This document shows positions 1-9,100 of a DNA stretch of 36,831 nucleotides, piece after piece; position 1 is the first letter of the stretch, and every line of letters begins with the position of its first letter. Source of the DNA: a virus; the IMG/VR virus record IMGVR_UViG_3300019776_000933, positions 1-36,831 of that record. One strand, given 5' to 3'. Below the pieces are notes generated by a model. That model searched no databases. It saw nothing but the letters and a program-made list of their open reading frames with translations, and was not told the DNA's origin. A program made the translations under genes and the position numbers.

Positions 1-51
1 ACCGTCACTCAGAAATTAATCGTTCGGGTCACTATCGCTTTATGTAATTTC

Positions 52-100
52 TGGTGGAGATGAGCGGGATCGAACCGCTTACCTCTTGCATGCCATGCAG
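52..100 (-). other. 3' half of tRNA-Ala(GGC); likely prophage attachment site
   Basis: Read on the minus strand, this stretch matches the 3' half of tRNA-Ala(GGC): anticodon loop with GGC, the 3' side of the anticodon stem, a variable loop, a perfect T arm (AGCGG-TTCGATC-CCGCT) and a 3' end CATCTCCACCA with encoded CCA. The 5' half is not a tRNA: the GGAGATG needed to pair with the acceptor end is missing, and the D-arm region (101-123) is only vaguely similar. Tyrosine-integrase phages commonly use tRNA 3' halves as att core, and phage genes begin immediately to the right, so this is most likely attL or attR. The partner copy with the intact tRNA is not in the window. Confidence 0.75.
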
Positions 101-315
101 GAGACCAATCCGCTGTAACCCGCATGAAATAAAGGATTTTAGCTTTTCAATATAATATACAGTAGTTATTTCAAACGATTTACCACTAGGTACTGTCGCA
201 TTTTAACGCCTTTTATTATATAAGTAGTACCCCCTCAATTAACCTAAAAAATTGCTTACTGACAATAACTACATGTCTGCAATTTTCACAAGATGAAACC
301 GACATAAGTCATATT

Positions 316-744
316 TTAGTAACCCGTTAAATGCGTACGCCAATATTCCAAGTTGGTAATAAGTTGCTCCATGATATCTTCAGTTGCATCCAGTTCGGGT
401 TGAGTGAGCTTGAAATGAACTTCGATAGTGTTCAAATTTTCCGATAGCGATAGGACGGCGCTAGTGTTTTTGCAATGATTCCGGTTCTCAGTCAGCATTT
501 GCTGCATGAGTTCAGCACGCAAATTATTGACCGGAAGTTGGCCAAATAACAGTAAGTTTTCTGTGTCAACTGGCTTATAAATAGTGACAGTCAGTTGGCC
601 ATCAAAGCTTAATTGGCACAGGCCCCCGTCATCAAATGCCAGATCTGGAATTTGTATCCGTTGTCCCAGCTTAGATAGCCACGCGTTACGAAAATCCGTA
701 GGTGTATAGAGATTTGGTTGCATAAGATTAATTGTGCCGGTCAA
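316..744 (-). CDS. CesT-family type III secretion chaperone-like protein
   Basis: A small acidic protein (142 aa from a TTG start, 135 aa from the ATG at 723). It has the layout of class I T3SS chaperones of the CesT/SycE fold: an N-terminal helix, then IPDLAFDDGGLCQLSFDG, a strand with VTIY, a segment LLLFGQLPVNN, a helix LMQQMLTENRN, a strand VLSLSENLNTIEVHF, and a last helix ending in EYWRTHL. These are the usual positions of the hydrophobic and glycine residues in the family. It overlaps the stop of the upstream 583-aa gene by 4 bases, as expected for an effector and its dedicated chaperone made from one message. No clear Shine-Dalgarno sequence precedes either start, which also fits translational coupling. 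The family call comes from pattern recognition, not a search. Role inferred: binds the N-terminal part of the upstream protein and keeps it ready for secretion. Confidence 0.7.
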   Translation of the reverse strand: MTGTINLMQPNLYTPTDFRNAWLSKLGQRIQIPDLAFDDGGLCQLSFDGQLTVTIYKPVDTENLLLFGQLPVNNLRAELMQQMLTENRNHCKNTSAVLSLSENLNTIEVHFKLTQPELDATEDIMEQLITNLEYWRTHLTGY

Positions 745-2492
745 TTGATAGCGTCCGGCAATCTGCGTGCTTTAGCTTTAAGTTCCTCAGAAGATTCCAC
801 CATAACTTCGGTTTTCTCGACGTTTTTTTCCAAATGCTGTTCCCTGGCTTTCAATAACTCCAAACTCCTTAGCATCTGATACTTCGCTTCCCACAATGTG
901 TTGTTCACTTCCTGCGCTTTCTGTTTAAATAGTCGATGTTCTTCAGCTAGCCATGCCGGATAACTTAACTGGCTGGAAATAGGCTCATAGAATTTGAGGC
1001 GTGAGAATGCATCTCCATTGCTCCATTGTTGAAGAACATTTTTGTGTAACGTGGCGAAGTGTTCCATATAATTAAGAGCCTGATTAGTTAGCGATACCTC
1101 CTCCTCACACATCGTTCTTAATACGCTTAAGTGCAAAATCCTGCTTTGCATTTCGTCGTTGTAATTAGACTTTTTCCACAGTGTGATGAAGCCAGAGAGA
1201 TTATTTATAAATTGGCCGAGCTCAATATGTAAGCTATTAGCACGCTCGATATTTTTATACTGAGACTGAAGCAGGCCTAATTCTTTTGGGCTGAGAAGTT
1301 GAGCATGGTTGTGAATATTCTTCTGTAATTCCTCGAGCTGTTTGAGGCGGACTAGAAATATAGGAGAGGATATTTTTATCTCTTTCTCGTCATGAAGCCG
1401 ATGGAGTAAGTTGCCGATTTTCTCCTCCAGCTTTATTTGTTCTTGCCATCGGCTTCTCTTGACCGTTAGCTCCTTGGCAGCATAGTGAATATCGTTGATT
1501 GTCTTGGTGGGATCAATAAGCACGTTAGTAAAAGTCATGATGTGAGGTTGGTAATTAAACCTTACTTGATCCTGTTTTTGCGCTTCTTCGCCAATTGGAT
1601 TCTCATAACGAGGGGGCAACAACAGTTCGTTATAAGTAAAGTGAGTGGCCATCTGCTCGGAAATAAACGCCTCCGTGATCGCTCTGTCGTTGCGAATCAG
1701 ACTGTTATAGCTATCCACCTCTGCTTTAGACAGATTGACCGTTGGATCGAAGTAGTTTTGTATAAACAGCGCTACTTTATTCATGACGGTGATATATCTT
1801 GTTAGGAACGCGTCATAAACAGCGGAACTTGTTGAGGCGTTGATAGAACCTAGCGCCAAAGCGTAGAGCGCCAATGCATTTTTGCTATTTACAATCATCT
1901 TTCTTAGTTGCCTCACTTGCTCCTGAAGGTTTTTGATAGAAAGTTGAGTTTCCTTTTGCCGGGCCCAACGCTTATTAACGGGAAGTTCCATTGTCACCGC
2001 AGAAAAGATGTGCTGCGCTTGGTTAGCCAAATTTTGTTTTTTTTCTTCTAATAATTGATGTAGTGGAACGCACAATTTATTGAAATCAGATTGAATACTG
2101 TTGCTTCGATGTTGAGACGGCGCAATGTTGGTATCAAGCTCATCGATTTGCGTCAATAACTCTTCCACATCGGGTATGAGAGGTTGGGTTATTTCTACGT
2201 TATGCTTTTGAAGCATGAGATGGCGCTGCCATTTTTCTGCATGGCTTGTAAAACCAAAAGATGACCAACGACTGAGAGTTTCAGAGACCCTATCCCAAGA
2301 ACCGATGTTCGTCATATCGCGTTTTACGGAGATGGTATTGGTTGCTGCTTCCCACATAACGTCGTATCTACGACCATTATTTGTCGTGGTAACAATTCCC
2401 GACTTGTTGCCATCTTTGAATAGCTGTTGAAAATGTTGGCAGGTGAATGCCTCTATTGATTGGACCTGAATTTGAGGGCGAAGCATATCCAT
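741..2492 (-). CDS. Putative type III secreted effector, helical 583-aa protein
   Basis: I do not recognise a known enzyme family. The protein is 583 aa and mostly helical, with long stretches likely to form coiled coils (around residues 180-205, 340-400 and 525-575) and no signal peptide. One segment rich in small residues and alanine (about 205-225) might be membrane-interacting. The N-terminal ~100 residues are more mixed, with short strands and several Thr/Asn/Gly, as is common for chaperone-binding regions of T3SS effectors. The start is well supported: AAGGAG lies 8 bases upstream of the ATG. The CesT-like gene follows with a 4-base overlap, which is the main reason to call this an effector. 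Its position between the lysis/methylase genes and the attachment site is a classic place for phage-borne virulence cargo. The function inside a host cell is unknown. Confidence 0.55.
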   Translation of the reverse strand: MDMLRPQIQVQSIEAFTCQHFQQLFKDGNKSGIVTTTNNGRRYDVMWEAATNTISVKRDMTNIGSWDRVSETLSRWSSFGFTSHAEKWQRHLMLQKHNVEITQPLIPDVEELLTQIDELDTNIAPSQHRSNSIQSDFNKLCVPLHQLLEEKKQNLANQAQHIFSAVTMELPVNKRWARQKETQLSIKNLQEQVRQLRKMIVNSKNALALYALALGSINASTSSAVYDAFLTRYITVMNKVALFIQNYFDPTVNLSKAEVDSYNSLIRNDRAITEAFISEQMATHFTYNELLLPPRYENPIGEEAQKQDQVRFNYQPHIMTFTNVLIDPTKTINDIHYAAKELTVKRSRWQEQIKLEEKIGNLLHRLHDEKEIKISSPIFLVRLKQLEELQKNIHNHAQLLSPKELGLLQSQYKNIERANSLHIELGQFINNLSGFITLWKKSNYNDEMQSRILHLSVLRTMCEEEVSLTNQALNYMEHFATLHKNVLQQWSNGDAFSRLKFYEPISSQLSYPAWLAEEHRLFKQKAQEVNNTLWEAKYQMLRSLELLKAREQHLEKNVEKTEVMVESSEELKAKARRLPDAIN

Positions 2493-2544
2493 GTAGTAGA
2501 CTCCTTAGGTGTTTTGTAAATGATGTTGGTTGTTCTGATTTGTA

Positions 2545-2577
2545 AAAGGCCACACGAACTTTGTTATCACGCGTGGC
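2545..2577 (-). terminator. Hairpin terminator after the DNA methylase gene
   Basis: GCCACGCG and CGTGTGGC (one G-U pair) form an 8-bp stem with a 13-base loop, followed on the minus strand by CTTTT. It sits between the methylase gene and the effector gene and separates the phage late transcript from the cargo pair. The T run is short, so strength is uncertain. Confidence 0.5.
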
Positions 2578-2664
2578 AGTCCTTTTTCTACTGTCGTCGT
2601 TCTGATCTAGTAGGGAATGTGTAGTGCACGAATGAATCTTGCGTGAATGGACTTGGCTAGCTAC

Positions 2665-3453
2665 TTAAAATAATCCTACTGGATCAAGTTTGCGATCCCA
2701 GCTGTAAATAATCACCTCTGTCCTATCCACCGCATTTCCACCGCCACCCACGCAATACTTAATTGGTACCGTATCCATCTCAAATTCAGCAAAGATGCGT
2801 CGGATATCGGGGTGATCATTTAAGCTTACGATGGCTTTGCCTTTTAGGTTGCGCAGCATGATGGCCATCTTCTCGTATTCTTCAATGCCAAACTCGACGC
2901 CATAGCCAGCTGTTTCCCAATACGGTGGGTCGAGGTAAAAGAACGTGTGTTCTCTGTCGTAGCGCGTCATGCATTTATGCCAGTCCATATTTTCAATATA
3001 CGACTGTGATAAACGTAAGTGCGCAGCGGAAAGGCTTTCTTCAATTCGCAATAAATTGATTGGTGGTGATGTCGTCGCTGTTCCCCAAGCTTGGCCATCT
3101 ACTTTGCCCCCAAAAGCATGGTGTTGAAGATAGTAAAATCGTGCGGCACGTTGGATATCGGTGAGCGTTTTTGTTGGGGTATCTTGCATCAGTTTAAATA
3201 AATCGCGGCTGGATAATGCCCACTTGAACTGACGCACAAATTCTTCTAAGTGATTTTGTACAACCCGGTAAAGGTTCGTTAACTCACCGTTGATGTCGTT
3301 GATTACCTCGACTTCCGCTGGAGGCCTTAAAAAATAAAGTGCGGCACCACCCGCAAATACTTCGACATAGCAAGTATGTGCAGGGAATTGAGGAATGAGT
3401 TTATCGGCTAAGCGACGTTTGCCGCCAAGCCAAGGAATAATTGGGAGTGCCAT
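2665..3453 (-). CDS. D12-class DNA N6-adenine methyltransferase
   Basis: A 262-aa Dam-like methylase that transfers a methyl group from S-adenosylmethionine to adenine in a short DNA site. Visible motifs: N-terminal WLGGKRRLA (residues 8-16), the SAM-binding FAGGAAL (33-39), NDIN (52-55), and the catalytic DPPY (175-178). The order and length fit the MethyltransfD12 family. Stand-alone methylases of this type are common in phages, where they protect DNA from host restriction or alter host regulation. No partner restriction enzyme is present. It lies after the lysis genes, before the effector cargo, and ends just upstream of a hairpin. The recognition site cannot be read from the sequence. Confidence 0.92.
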   Translation of the reverse strand: MALPIIPWLGGKRRLADKLIPQFPAHTCYVEVFAGGAALYFLRPPAEVEVINDINGELTNLYRVVQNHLEEFVRQFKWALSSRDLFKLMQDTPTKTLTDIQRAARFYYLQHHAFGGKVDGQAWGTATTSPPINLLRIEESLSAAHLRLSQSYIENMDWHKCMTRYDREHTFFYLDPPYWETAGYGVEFGIEEYEKMAIMLRNLKGKAIVSLNDHPDIRRIFAEFEMDTVPIKYCVGGGGNAVDRTEVIIYSWDRKLDPVGLF

Positions 3454-3515
3454 AAGAGCCTTGAATAGGTAATGTTTTTACTGTGTTTTTAGATACGTGA
3501 GCGCTAGTTGAGTTT

Positions 3516-3980
3516 CTACTCAGCCAGACCATTGCCGCGAATGAATGCCTGAGCCGCTCTGCCTGTTGCGGCAGCTTGTTCTGATTCCAGTATCAATTGC
3601 TTAACAGCTCTGTCCACTTCTGTTGAAAGTAGCCTGACGGTGGTATCGGCTTCATCGCTGCTGGTGGTGCTATCGGCGTTGGTTTGTCCGGTAACCTCTG
3701 GACAGAAGTGGGAACTGATGCGCAACCGCTCAGAACGAGCGAGAGCAGCATTAACCTTATGTATTTCTTCATTATGGGCTTTCTGGATTGTGTTGTTGGT
3801 GCTTGTTTGTCGTGCTGCTAAAGCGGCATTTTCAGCATGCCGTTGTTGAAGTAGGTCTTCTGCCTGTTGTGCTAACCGCGCTTTGTCGATATCCCATCGT
3901 TGTTGCACGGCGCTTCTGCCGTGTAACTCAAAAACAAGACCAGTTGCTATGAAAACTAAAATCCAATATCCGATTTTCAT
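3516..3980 (-). CDS. Rz: Inner-membrane spanin (Rz-like)
   Basis: A 154-aa protein with one N-terminal membrane segment (about residues 4-20, YWILVFIATGLVFEL), then a long periplasmic helical region rich in Ala, Gln and charged residues (about 25-90), the usual i-spanin layout. It overlaps the end of the endolysin gene by 4 bases, and a second gene (Rz1) is embedded in it in another frame. Together the two proteins bridge inner and outer membranes and disrupt the outer membrane in the last step of lysis. Sequence conservation in this family is low; the call rests on topology, position and the embedded lipoprotein. Confidence 0.85.
   Translation of the reverse strand: MKIGYWILVFIATGLVFELHGRSAVQQRWDIDKARLAQQAEDLLQQRHAENAALAARQTSTNNTIQKAHNEEIHKVNAALARSERLRISSHFCPEVTGQTNADSTTSSDEADTTVRLLSTEVDRAVKQLILESEQAAATGRAAQAFIRGNGLAE
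3593..3772 (-). CDS. Rz1: Outer-membrane spanin lipoprotein (Rz1), embedded in Rz
   Basis: A 59-aa frame lies wholly inside the Rz gene in a different reading frame. It starts with MKKYIRLMLLSLVLSGCAS, a textbook lipoprotein signal with lipobox LSGC (lipidated Cys at residue 17). The mature part is short and proline-rich (PDKPTPIAPPAAMKPIPP) and ends WTELLSN, which is the typical composition of Rz1-type o-spanins. Embedded Rz/Rz1 pairs are well known in lambdoid phages. The mature protein is only about 43 residues, attached to the inner leaflet of the outer membrane, and pairs with the Rz C-terminus. Confidence 0.9.
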   Translation of the reverse strand: MKKYIRLMLLSLVLSGCASVPTSVQRLPDKPTPIAPPAAMKPIPPSGYFQQKWTELLSN

Positions 3981-4441
3981 AACCTGACCTCCACAATTCC
4001 AGCACGCGCACCAAGCTTATCGATGGTAATGACGCGATTAATCTTTCTGGCTTGCGGCTTACGCGAAACGTGTACCCACGTTCCTTCGTTAATTAATTGG
4101 CCGATGCCGAATTCATCTAATTTAGGCAACAACGATTGGCAAACATGAAACGGCGTCATCCCCACCGCATTAAAATCCGCCGCCTTGCCAAGTAAATGGT
4201 CACTTCTGTTAGCACCGCCAACACCACGATTGACGATAGGTGAGCGATAAGCACTAATTCCAATTAGCGGTGTATCAGTGCCATTTTCGATAGAAAGAAA
4301 ATCACGGATTTTTTGCAAAAGTTGCGCCGTTAAGAACAATTCACTCACCACGTCGAGAGAGGCTGAGTTATTCAACTGATGACGTTGGGCATAGGATGAT
4401 TGTGTGAGTTCACTCAACGTGAAATTCTTAGTCAGGTGCAT
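3977..4441 (-). CDS. Endolysin, M15-type peptidoglycan peptidase
   Basis: A 154-aa peptidase of the M15 (VanY/D-Ala-D-Ala carboxypeptidase-like) family. Motifs: SAYRSPIVN (63-71), SDHLLGKAADF (80-90) with zinc ligands His82 and Asp89, and TWVHVSR (121-127) with His124. I chose the ATG at 4441 because GAAGGA lies 6 bases upstream and the fold begins at once (MHLTKNFTLSELT). An in-frame start 75 bases further upstream would run through most of the preceding holin gene without its own ribosome site. No signal peptide is visible, so it needs a holin to reach the cell wall. It cuts peptide links in peptidoglycan during host lysis. The gene overlaps the holin gene by 14 bases. Confidence 0.9.
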   Translation of the reverse strand: MHLTKNFTLSELTQSSYAQRHQLNNSASLDVVSELFLTAQLLQKIRDFLSIENGTDTPLIGISAYRSPIVNRGVGGANRSDHLLGKAADFNAVGMTPFHVCQSLLPKLDEFGIGQLINEGTWVHVSRKPQARKINRVITIDKLGARAGIVEVRL

Positions 4442-4709
4442 GGTTATCCTTCGTTCTGTTGTTAACTTTACGCCACCGTAACCAGTACCAGCTAACAGCC
4501 CCCGCCACGACGACATTTACTATCACTTCAAAGTGCGACTCCACTAATCCAATGTTTTCTGGCCGGATAATATTCATCAGCGTGGACATCGCCACTAAGG
4601 ATAAGGAGAACGTTCCTATTAACTGCGTTTTGCATTGTTTCTCTAATACTGCCCACAGGCAAAAAAGAAACATGATTGAATTAGCGATTTTGTTGATGAG
4701 TTCAATCAT
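4428..4709 (-). CDS. Small membrane protein, probable holin
   Basis: 93 aa from the ATG at 4709, chosen because GGGAGA stands just upstream and the gene then overlaps the preceding stop by 8 bases. Three hydrophobic segments are visible: NSIMFLFCLWAVLE, GTFSLSLVAMSTLM and EVIVNVVVAGAVSWYW. The C-terminus is charged (RWRKVNNRTKDNHAPD). Size, topology and position just upstream of the endolysin are those of a holin, which forms membrane lesions that release the endolysin. Which of the two adjacent membrane proteins is the holin and which an antiholin or helper cannot be told. Confidence 0.7.
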   Translation of the reverse strand: MIELINKIANSIMFLFCLWAVLEKQCKTQLIGTFSLSLVAMSTLMNIIRPENIGLVESHFEVIVNVVVAGAVSWYWLRWRKVNNRTKDNHAPD

Positions 4710-5040
4710 GTTTTTCTCCCAAATAACGGTGTTTAATAGCCGCAATAATGTCGGCACTATTAATCTCGTTAAAAATTTCACGCGAAACAGCTAATGAGAA
4801 CAAGCCCACTAAAAATTCAACTCCTGCCGTGATGCGCACGCCGGAAATATCAAACCAGTCAATCGCAATCGGCGCGACATACACAGCACAAAGCAATCCC
4901 ACGCTAAAGCTGGATAATTTTTGCCACCAGTTCAACCCTTCACCGAGAAATTTGAGGGCGACGACAGCACCCATCGCACCCGGCAATAACGGCAATAAAT
5001 ATTTAAAAATCGACGTAAAAAAGTTGGTTGTATCCTGCAT
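4702..5040 (-). CDS. Membrane protein of the lysis module, holin or antiholin
   Basis: 112 aa with hydrophobic segments LLPLLPGAMGAVVALKFL, FSVGLLCAVYVAPIAI and FLVGLFSLAVSREIF. GAGGAA lies 5 bases before the ATG. It begins the lysis cassette after a strong terminator and overlaps the next membrane protein gene. Phages often carry two adjacent small membrane proteins here, one the holin and one a regulator. I cannot assign a named family. Confidence 0.65.
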   Translation of the reverse strand: MQDTTNFFTSIFKYLLPLLPGAMGAVVALKFLGEGLNWWQKLSSFSVGLLCAVYVAPIAIDWFDISGVRITAGVEFLVGLFSLAVSREIFNEINSADIIAAIKHRYLGEKHD

Positions 5041-5069
5041 TTATTCCTCTTTTTTAAAATGGATAGACG

Positions 5070-5090
5070 AAAAAAAACACCCGAAGGTGT
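5070..5090 (-). terminator. Terminator between tail-tip genes and the lysis cassette
   Basis: On the minus strand ACACC-TTCG-GGTGT is followed by a run of seven Ts: a short stem with a UUCG tetraloop, a standard factor-independent terminator. It ends the tail transcript about 30 bases before the first lysis gene, so lysis genes need readthrough (antitermination) or their own promoter. Confidence 0.85.
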
Positions 5091-5130
5091 TGGCGTTGTG
5101 TTGCTTCTTTTTGCTTTTGTTTGTTTCAAT

Positions 5131-5790
5131 TTATAAACCAGCAACATTCACTAGTAATGCCTGGCTCCCAAAATACGATTCCCCCAACGATATATCCCCG
5201 CCGACGCTCATATATTGAATAGCGCCGCCGACCATGCCGTCTGACGTCACTCTTCCTCCCTCCATAAATGCTCTCGTGGTCGGACCGCGTTCGCTATCCA
5301 CACGTACTGAACTCAGACAAAAGGCATATTCACCTGCTTTCTGGGCCGTCAATGAACCATATGCCGGTGTGACACAAAGCCTGCCGTATGGCATCGTCCC
5401 TATGGCTGCCATGCGCATAGGATGTCGATCAGAATTAAAGGTCATCTCACCTTGCTGATTAAAGACCTGAATCCCTGCATTGTTATTTCCCGTCATCGGA
5501 TTCTTATCGAATAAATACCAGTTAAATGTTTCGCCACCCGTACCATTAATCAGATACGAATACTGCCCATTGATGATTTTGGTGTTTACTACACCCGCGA
5601 AGGAATAGAGTGGACGCAAGCATAAAATAGGCGTCACGCCATTCACTACAATTTGTGCGGCTGGAAAGGAATTAATGTAGCCCCCTGCCGGAATGGTCAC
5701 GCTGCCTTTTTGGATAAAAGCAAAATTGACCAGATTGGAATCAATCTGAATCTCACCATTCGCGTTAAAAATTTGCAAGCCAGAAGTCAT
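5131..5790 (-). CDS. Tail-tip accessory protein, unknown function
   Basis: 219 aa, rich in Gly, Asn, Val and short strands, with no signal peptide. The N-terminus (SGLQIFNANGEIQIDSN) and an internal segment (AGIQVFNQQGEMTFNSD, about 124-140) look like two copies of the same beta unit, so the protein may be an internal duplication. The neighbouring 100-aa gene carries a related opening (GLECYDAYGRLMFTNED). Proteins of this kind follow the J-like host-specificity protein in many siphoprophages and are thought to sit at the tail tip. A role in receptor contact is inferred only from position. Confidence 0.6.
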   Translation of the reverse strand: MTSGLQIFNANGEIQIDSNLVNFAFIQKGSVTIPAGGYINSFPAAQIVVNGVTPILCLRPLYSFAGVVNTKIINGQYSYLINGTGGETFNWYLFDKNPMTGNNNAGIQVFNQQGEMTFNSDRHPMRMAAIGTMPYGRLCVTPAYGSLTAQKAGEYAFCLSSVRVDSERGPTTRAFMEGGRVTSDGMVGGAIQYMSVGGDISLGESYFGSQALLVNVAGL

Positions 5791-5811
5791 GCTTATCTCT
5801 TAATTTGTTTC

Positions 5812-6114
5812 TTAGAAAATGCCGTAAATGATGAAACCACTCGGGTTATTCATTCCCTGAACTCCGGCGTAATTTTCAAAACGCCAACTCACTCTATAAC
5901 CGGTAACGTCCACCAGACAGCGAGTCCAATATTTTCCGGTCGTGGTTCCGCAAAACAGCGCGAACGATCTGCCACTAATCAGATTACCGTCATCAACAAA
6001 TCCATTCCCATTCGCACCAATCACATTAATGGTTCCGATGATGCGTCCTAAGGAATCTTCATTGGTAAACATGAGCCGCCCATAAGCGTCGTAACACTCC
6101 AACCCTGCGCCCAT
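5812..6114 (-). CDS. Small tail-tip protein, unknown function
   Basis: 100 aa from the ATG at 6114, which shares a TGATG junction with the stop of J; GGGAG lies 6 bases upstream, so this start is preferred over the GTG two codons earlier. The sequence is beta-rich and begins GLECYDAYGRLMFTNED, related to the repeat unit in the next gene. The coupling to J suggests the products act together at the tail tip. No enzymatic motif is seen. Confidence 0.6.
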   Translation of the reverse strand: MGAGLECYDAYGRLMFTNEDSLGRIIGTINVIGANGNGFVDDGNLISGRSFALFCGTTTGKYWTRCLVDVTGYRVSWRFENYAGVQGMNNPSGFIIYGIF

Positions 6115-9100
6115 CACCACACTCCCAATCGAACCCGTAATACATTATTGGCGTCATACACCAAGGTTTGGCCGTTGCTCATCACCGTGCGCTGTCCCCA
6201 TGGCGCGGACTGAATTGTCGTTGTTCCATCTGCGCCAACTATAAATCGGTTGTTAATATTAATTGCGCCCGCGTTGACATACCCCAAATCAGCTGTAATG
6301 GCAGAGAGTTGATTCACCGCGATTTTGTCAGCAGCAATGGAACGCGTTGTGATAGCGCCACCATTGATTTGTGTGCCCATGCCAGGTGGTGACCAGTCGG
6401 ATGGTGTTAGTTGATGCGCACCGGTGGCGGTACCAAAATACGGCCGAACCCAAAATGCAACGGAATCAGCATGCCCTGTATGCGTTGGACTTTTTCTGAA
6501 GACGAGCCGCGCTGTAACAGCGCCTTCCGGCGCTGCCGAGAAACCAAATAGTCGTTTGTAGCCAGTCAGACTCACCCCACCGAACATTTCCGCTGCATTA
6601 TCGTTAGCTGACGGGGCAGAGGCAAATAACTCTCCTGCTGCATTGTAGTAGTACACCAGCATAATAGAAGAGCACCGGTGCGAACCATTGTAAGCAGAGA
6701 ATTCATACCACTGCCCTGCCACAACCGGCATGTGCGGCAAAACAGAATCGACATACTGTTTCCAGTAATCACTACCTGCATACAAGTCATTCGGTGTATG
6801 TTGCACATAGCAATTAATTTCAACCGGTCTCAACGTGTCGCCCGAATAATTAATCCCCGTTTTTACCTCGCCAATGGTGTCAATCACTATCATTCCCGTT
6901 GGCTGAGTTCGTCCTTGTGCATCGGTGTAGAAGTCAATCAATGCCGCGTTGGGACATAAATTACCTGAGCCAATACCCGTGGTAAAAATATCGGCAGAAA
7001 AACTTCCTGCTTTGATTTTATCGGCAGTGATGGAGTTAGCTAATAACGCATCCGCCGTGACCGAACCATTGACTAACAAACTACCATCGATGCCAATTTG
7101 CGCCACATTGTTTTTTGATGTCACTACAAAGGGCACACGTTTTTCAACGCCGTTCTGCACGACAGCAAACCGGTCAGCCAGTATGGTGAAGTCACTTTTC
7201 GGCACGCCATTAATAACCGTCGTGGCCAATCCGTAGCCAGCCACATGCCCATTCACATCCGTTTTAACGGTGTATTGCGCGGATAAGCCGCTAATCGATT
7301 TTGCTTGCGTCTTAACACTGGCAATGTTCCCATTTAGTGTCGTTTGGAGTGTGGTAACAGTTTGGGCGATAGCGCTATCTGCTTCGGTTCGTGCTTCACG
7401 TTCTTCAACGATTTTTGCCACTACGCCGGTGGGATCGAAATCGCCAATCTGGTCAATTCGTTCGCTTAACTCTTGTGTGAGCATGGACGATGCAATCGAC
7501 TTCGCGTCCGGTAAAACACCGGCTACATTGAGTGGAATGGCAGTGGAAACCGTTAGGTCGTCTTGTCCAAACTGATCATAAGCAGCGGCGCGAAGGTAGT
7601 AATCCACTTCCTTGCTGAGTTCGCTGCCATCTATATAATGTGTCAGCGTGACAAAGCAACTTGTACCGTCGTAGATAAGATTTTCTGGTGAGGGCGGACA
7701 GGTTTCTTCTGTACTTATCCAAATCAAAATGCCCGCAAAATCATCTTCTGGTGGCGGCTTACATTGAAAATAGCCAGAGCGAATGCCCTGATCGACACGC
7801 ATAGCCACTAACGCGCCGATCTGTTTGTTTTCTGCCATCAAGGATGCTACTGCGCTACCCGTGCCAAATTTTCCGAGCGCTTTCACTCTGAATTCCACCG
7901 TGCGCCATGTGCCCCCATCGGCTTTCATGTCGGTCACTGTGTATTCAAAACGTGGCGTGTTGCCGACATTGATCGTGCGTACAATCAGTGCCGGATTACC
8001 GGCAACGACTTGCACGCGATACGAGGTCGCGCCTTTTACTTTATCCCATGCGACTTTGGCCACGTTCGAGGTAAAGCTGCTTTCTAAGCGTAGGCCGGTG
8101 ATGTCCTCCAACGGCGGCAAGGTTGGCGTGACCTTCGTGTTCAACGTCGCTGCAGCAGATTCCAATCCTGTGCTGGAAATTGCCGACACCGCGAATTCAT
8201 AGTGACCCGCTTCCACGCTATTCATATTCAATGTGGAAGTACGTGTTTTAGTTTCTTGCCATGCGCTGAATACTTTACGCCACTTGACCCGATATACGGG
8301 TGAAAACCCTGACCAGCTTAACGTCGCGTTGGTAGCTGAGACCACATCATCTACCCAATAGGGATGTGTGGAAAACAGTAAATTAGTTGGCGTACCTGGC
8401 GATGCTTCTAAGCCGGTATGTGGTGGTTTCTCAATGCGCGTACCGCCATCGATATAAGCAAACTTACCTTGCTCGTGTTGTAAAGCGGTTATCTCATAGG
8501 TCAATCCACCCTGTTCGGTGATGGAAATAATTTTGTAGATCGGTGCCACCAGATCCATGTTATCGACTGACCAGATAGCTTGGGGCGCTGGCATGACCGA
8601 CCAGTCACCATTGACGGTCACGGTGTCACGCTTAATAGCAATGACCGTATGCGTTTCTGATACCGCAGTCGGTAATATGACCGTCAACTTGTCACCCACC
8701 TCAATGACGGGCGCTTTATCTAATGTGACAGTACGACCAGTCGCCAGTCGAATTCGCCCGGCATTACGCCGCCCCATTCTGTGCGGGTCAGCAATGCGGA
8801 CCAGCTGACCGGGACTGGATACCAAGCCATCTAATCCAACGGAGAACGTCAGCGAATCCGTTTCTAATCGTGACGTCAGTAACGCCCAATTTCCTGCACG
8901 TTGTGCCTGACCTTGGCTGGTACAACCAAATGCTGTCATGCTAATTTTTTGTACGCCGTAACGCGCGATGCCATCATCGTCCTGCACGTACTCGACCTTA
9001 GCTTTATAAAAATCATTCGGGTCGTTCCAGCTGACTAGCGCGACGGTGAAGCGTGCTTTCTGGCTGCTGCCGACGCCGGTGAATTTACCATCGATGACAT

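Noticed and set aside
52-123. An intact tRNA gene
   Set aside because: The 3' half is perfect tRNA-Ala(GGC), but the 5' acceptor strand and a proper D arm are missing; only a few acceptor pairs could form.
1485-1805. Plus-strand frame inside the effector gene
   Set aside because: Antisense shadow of the 583-aa gene with no ribosome site and no protein-like character.
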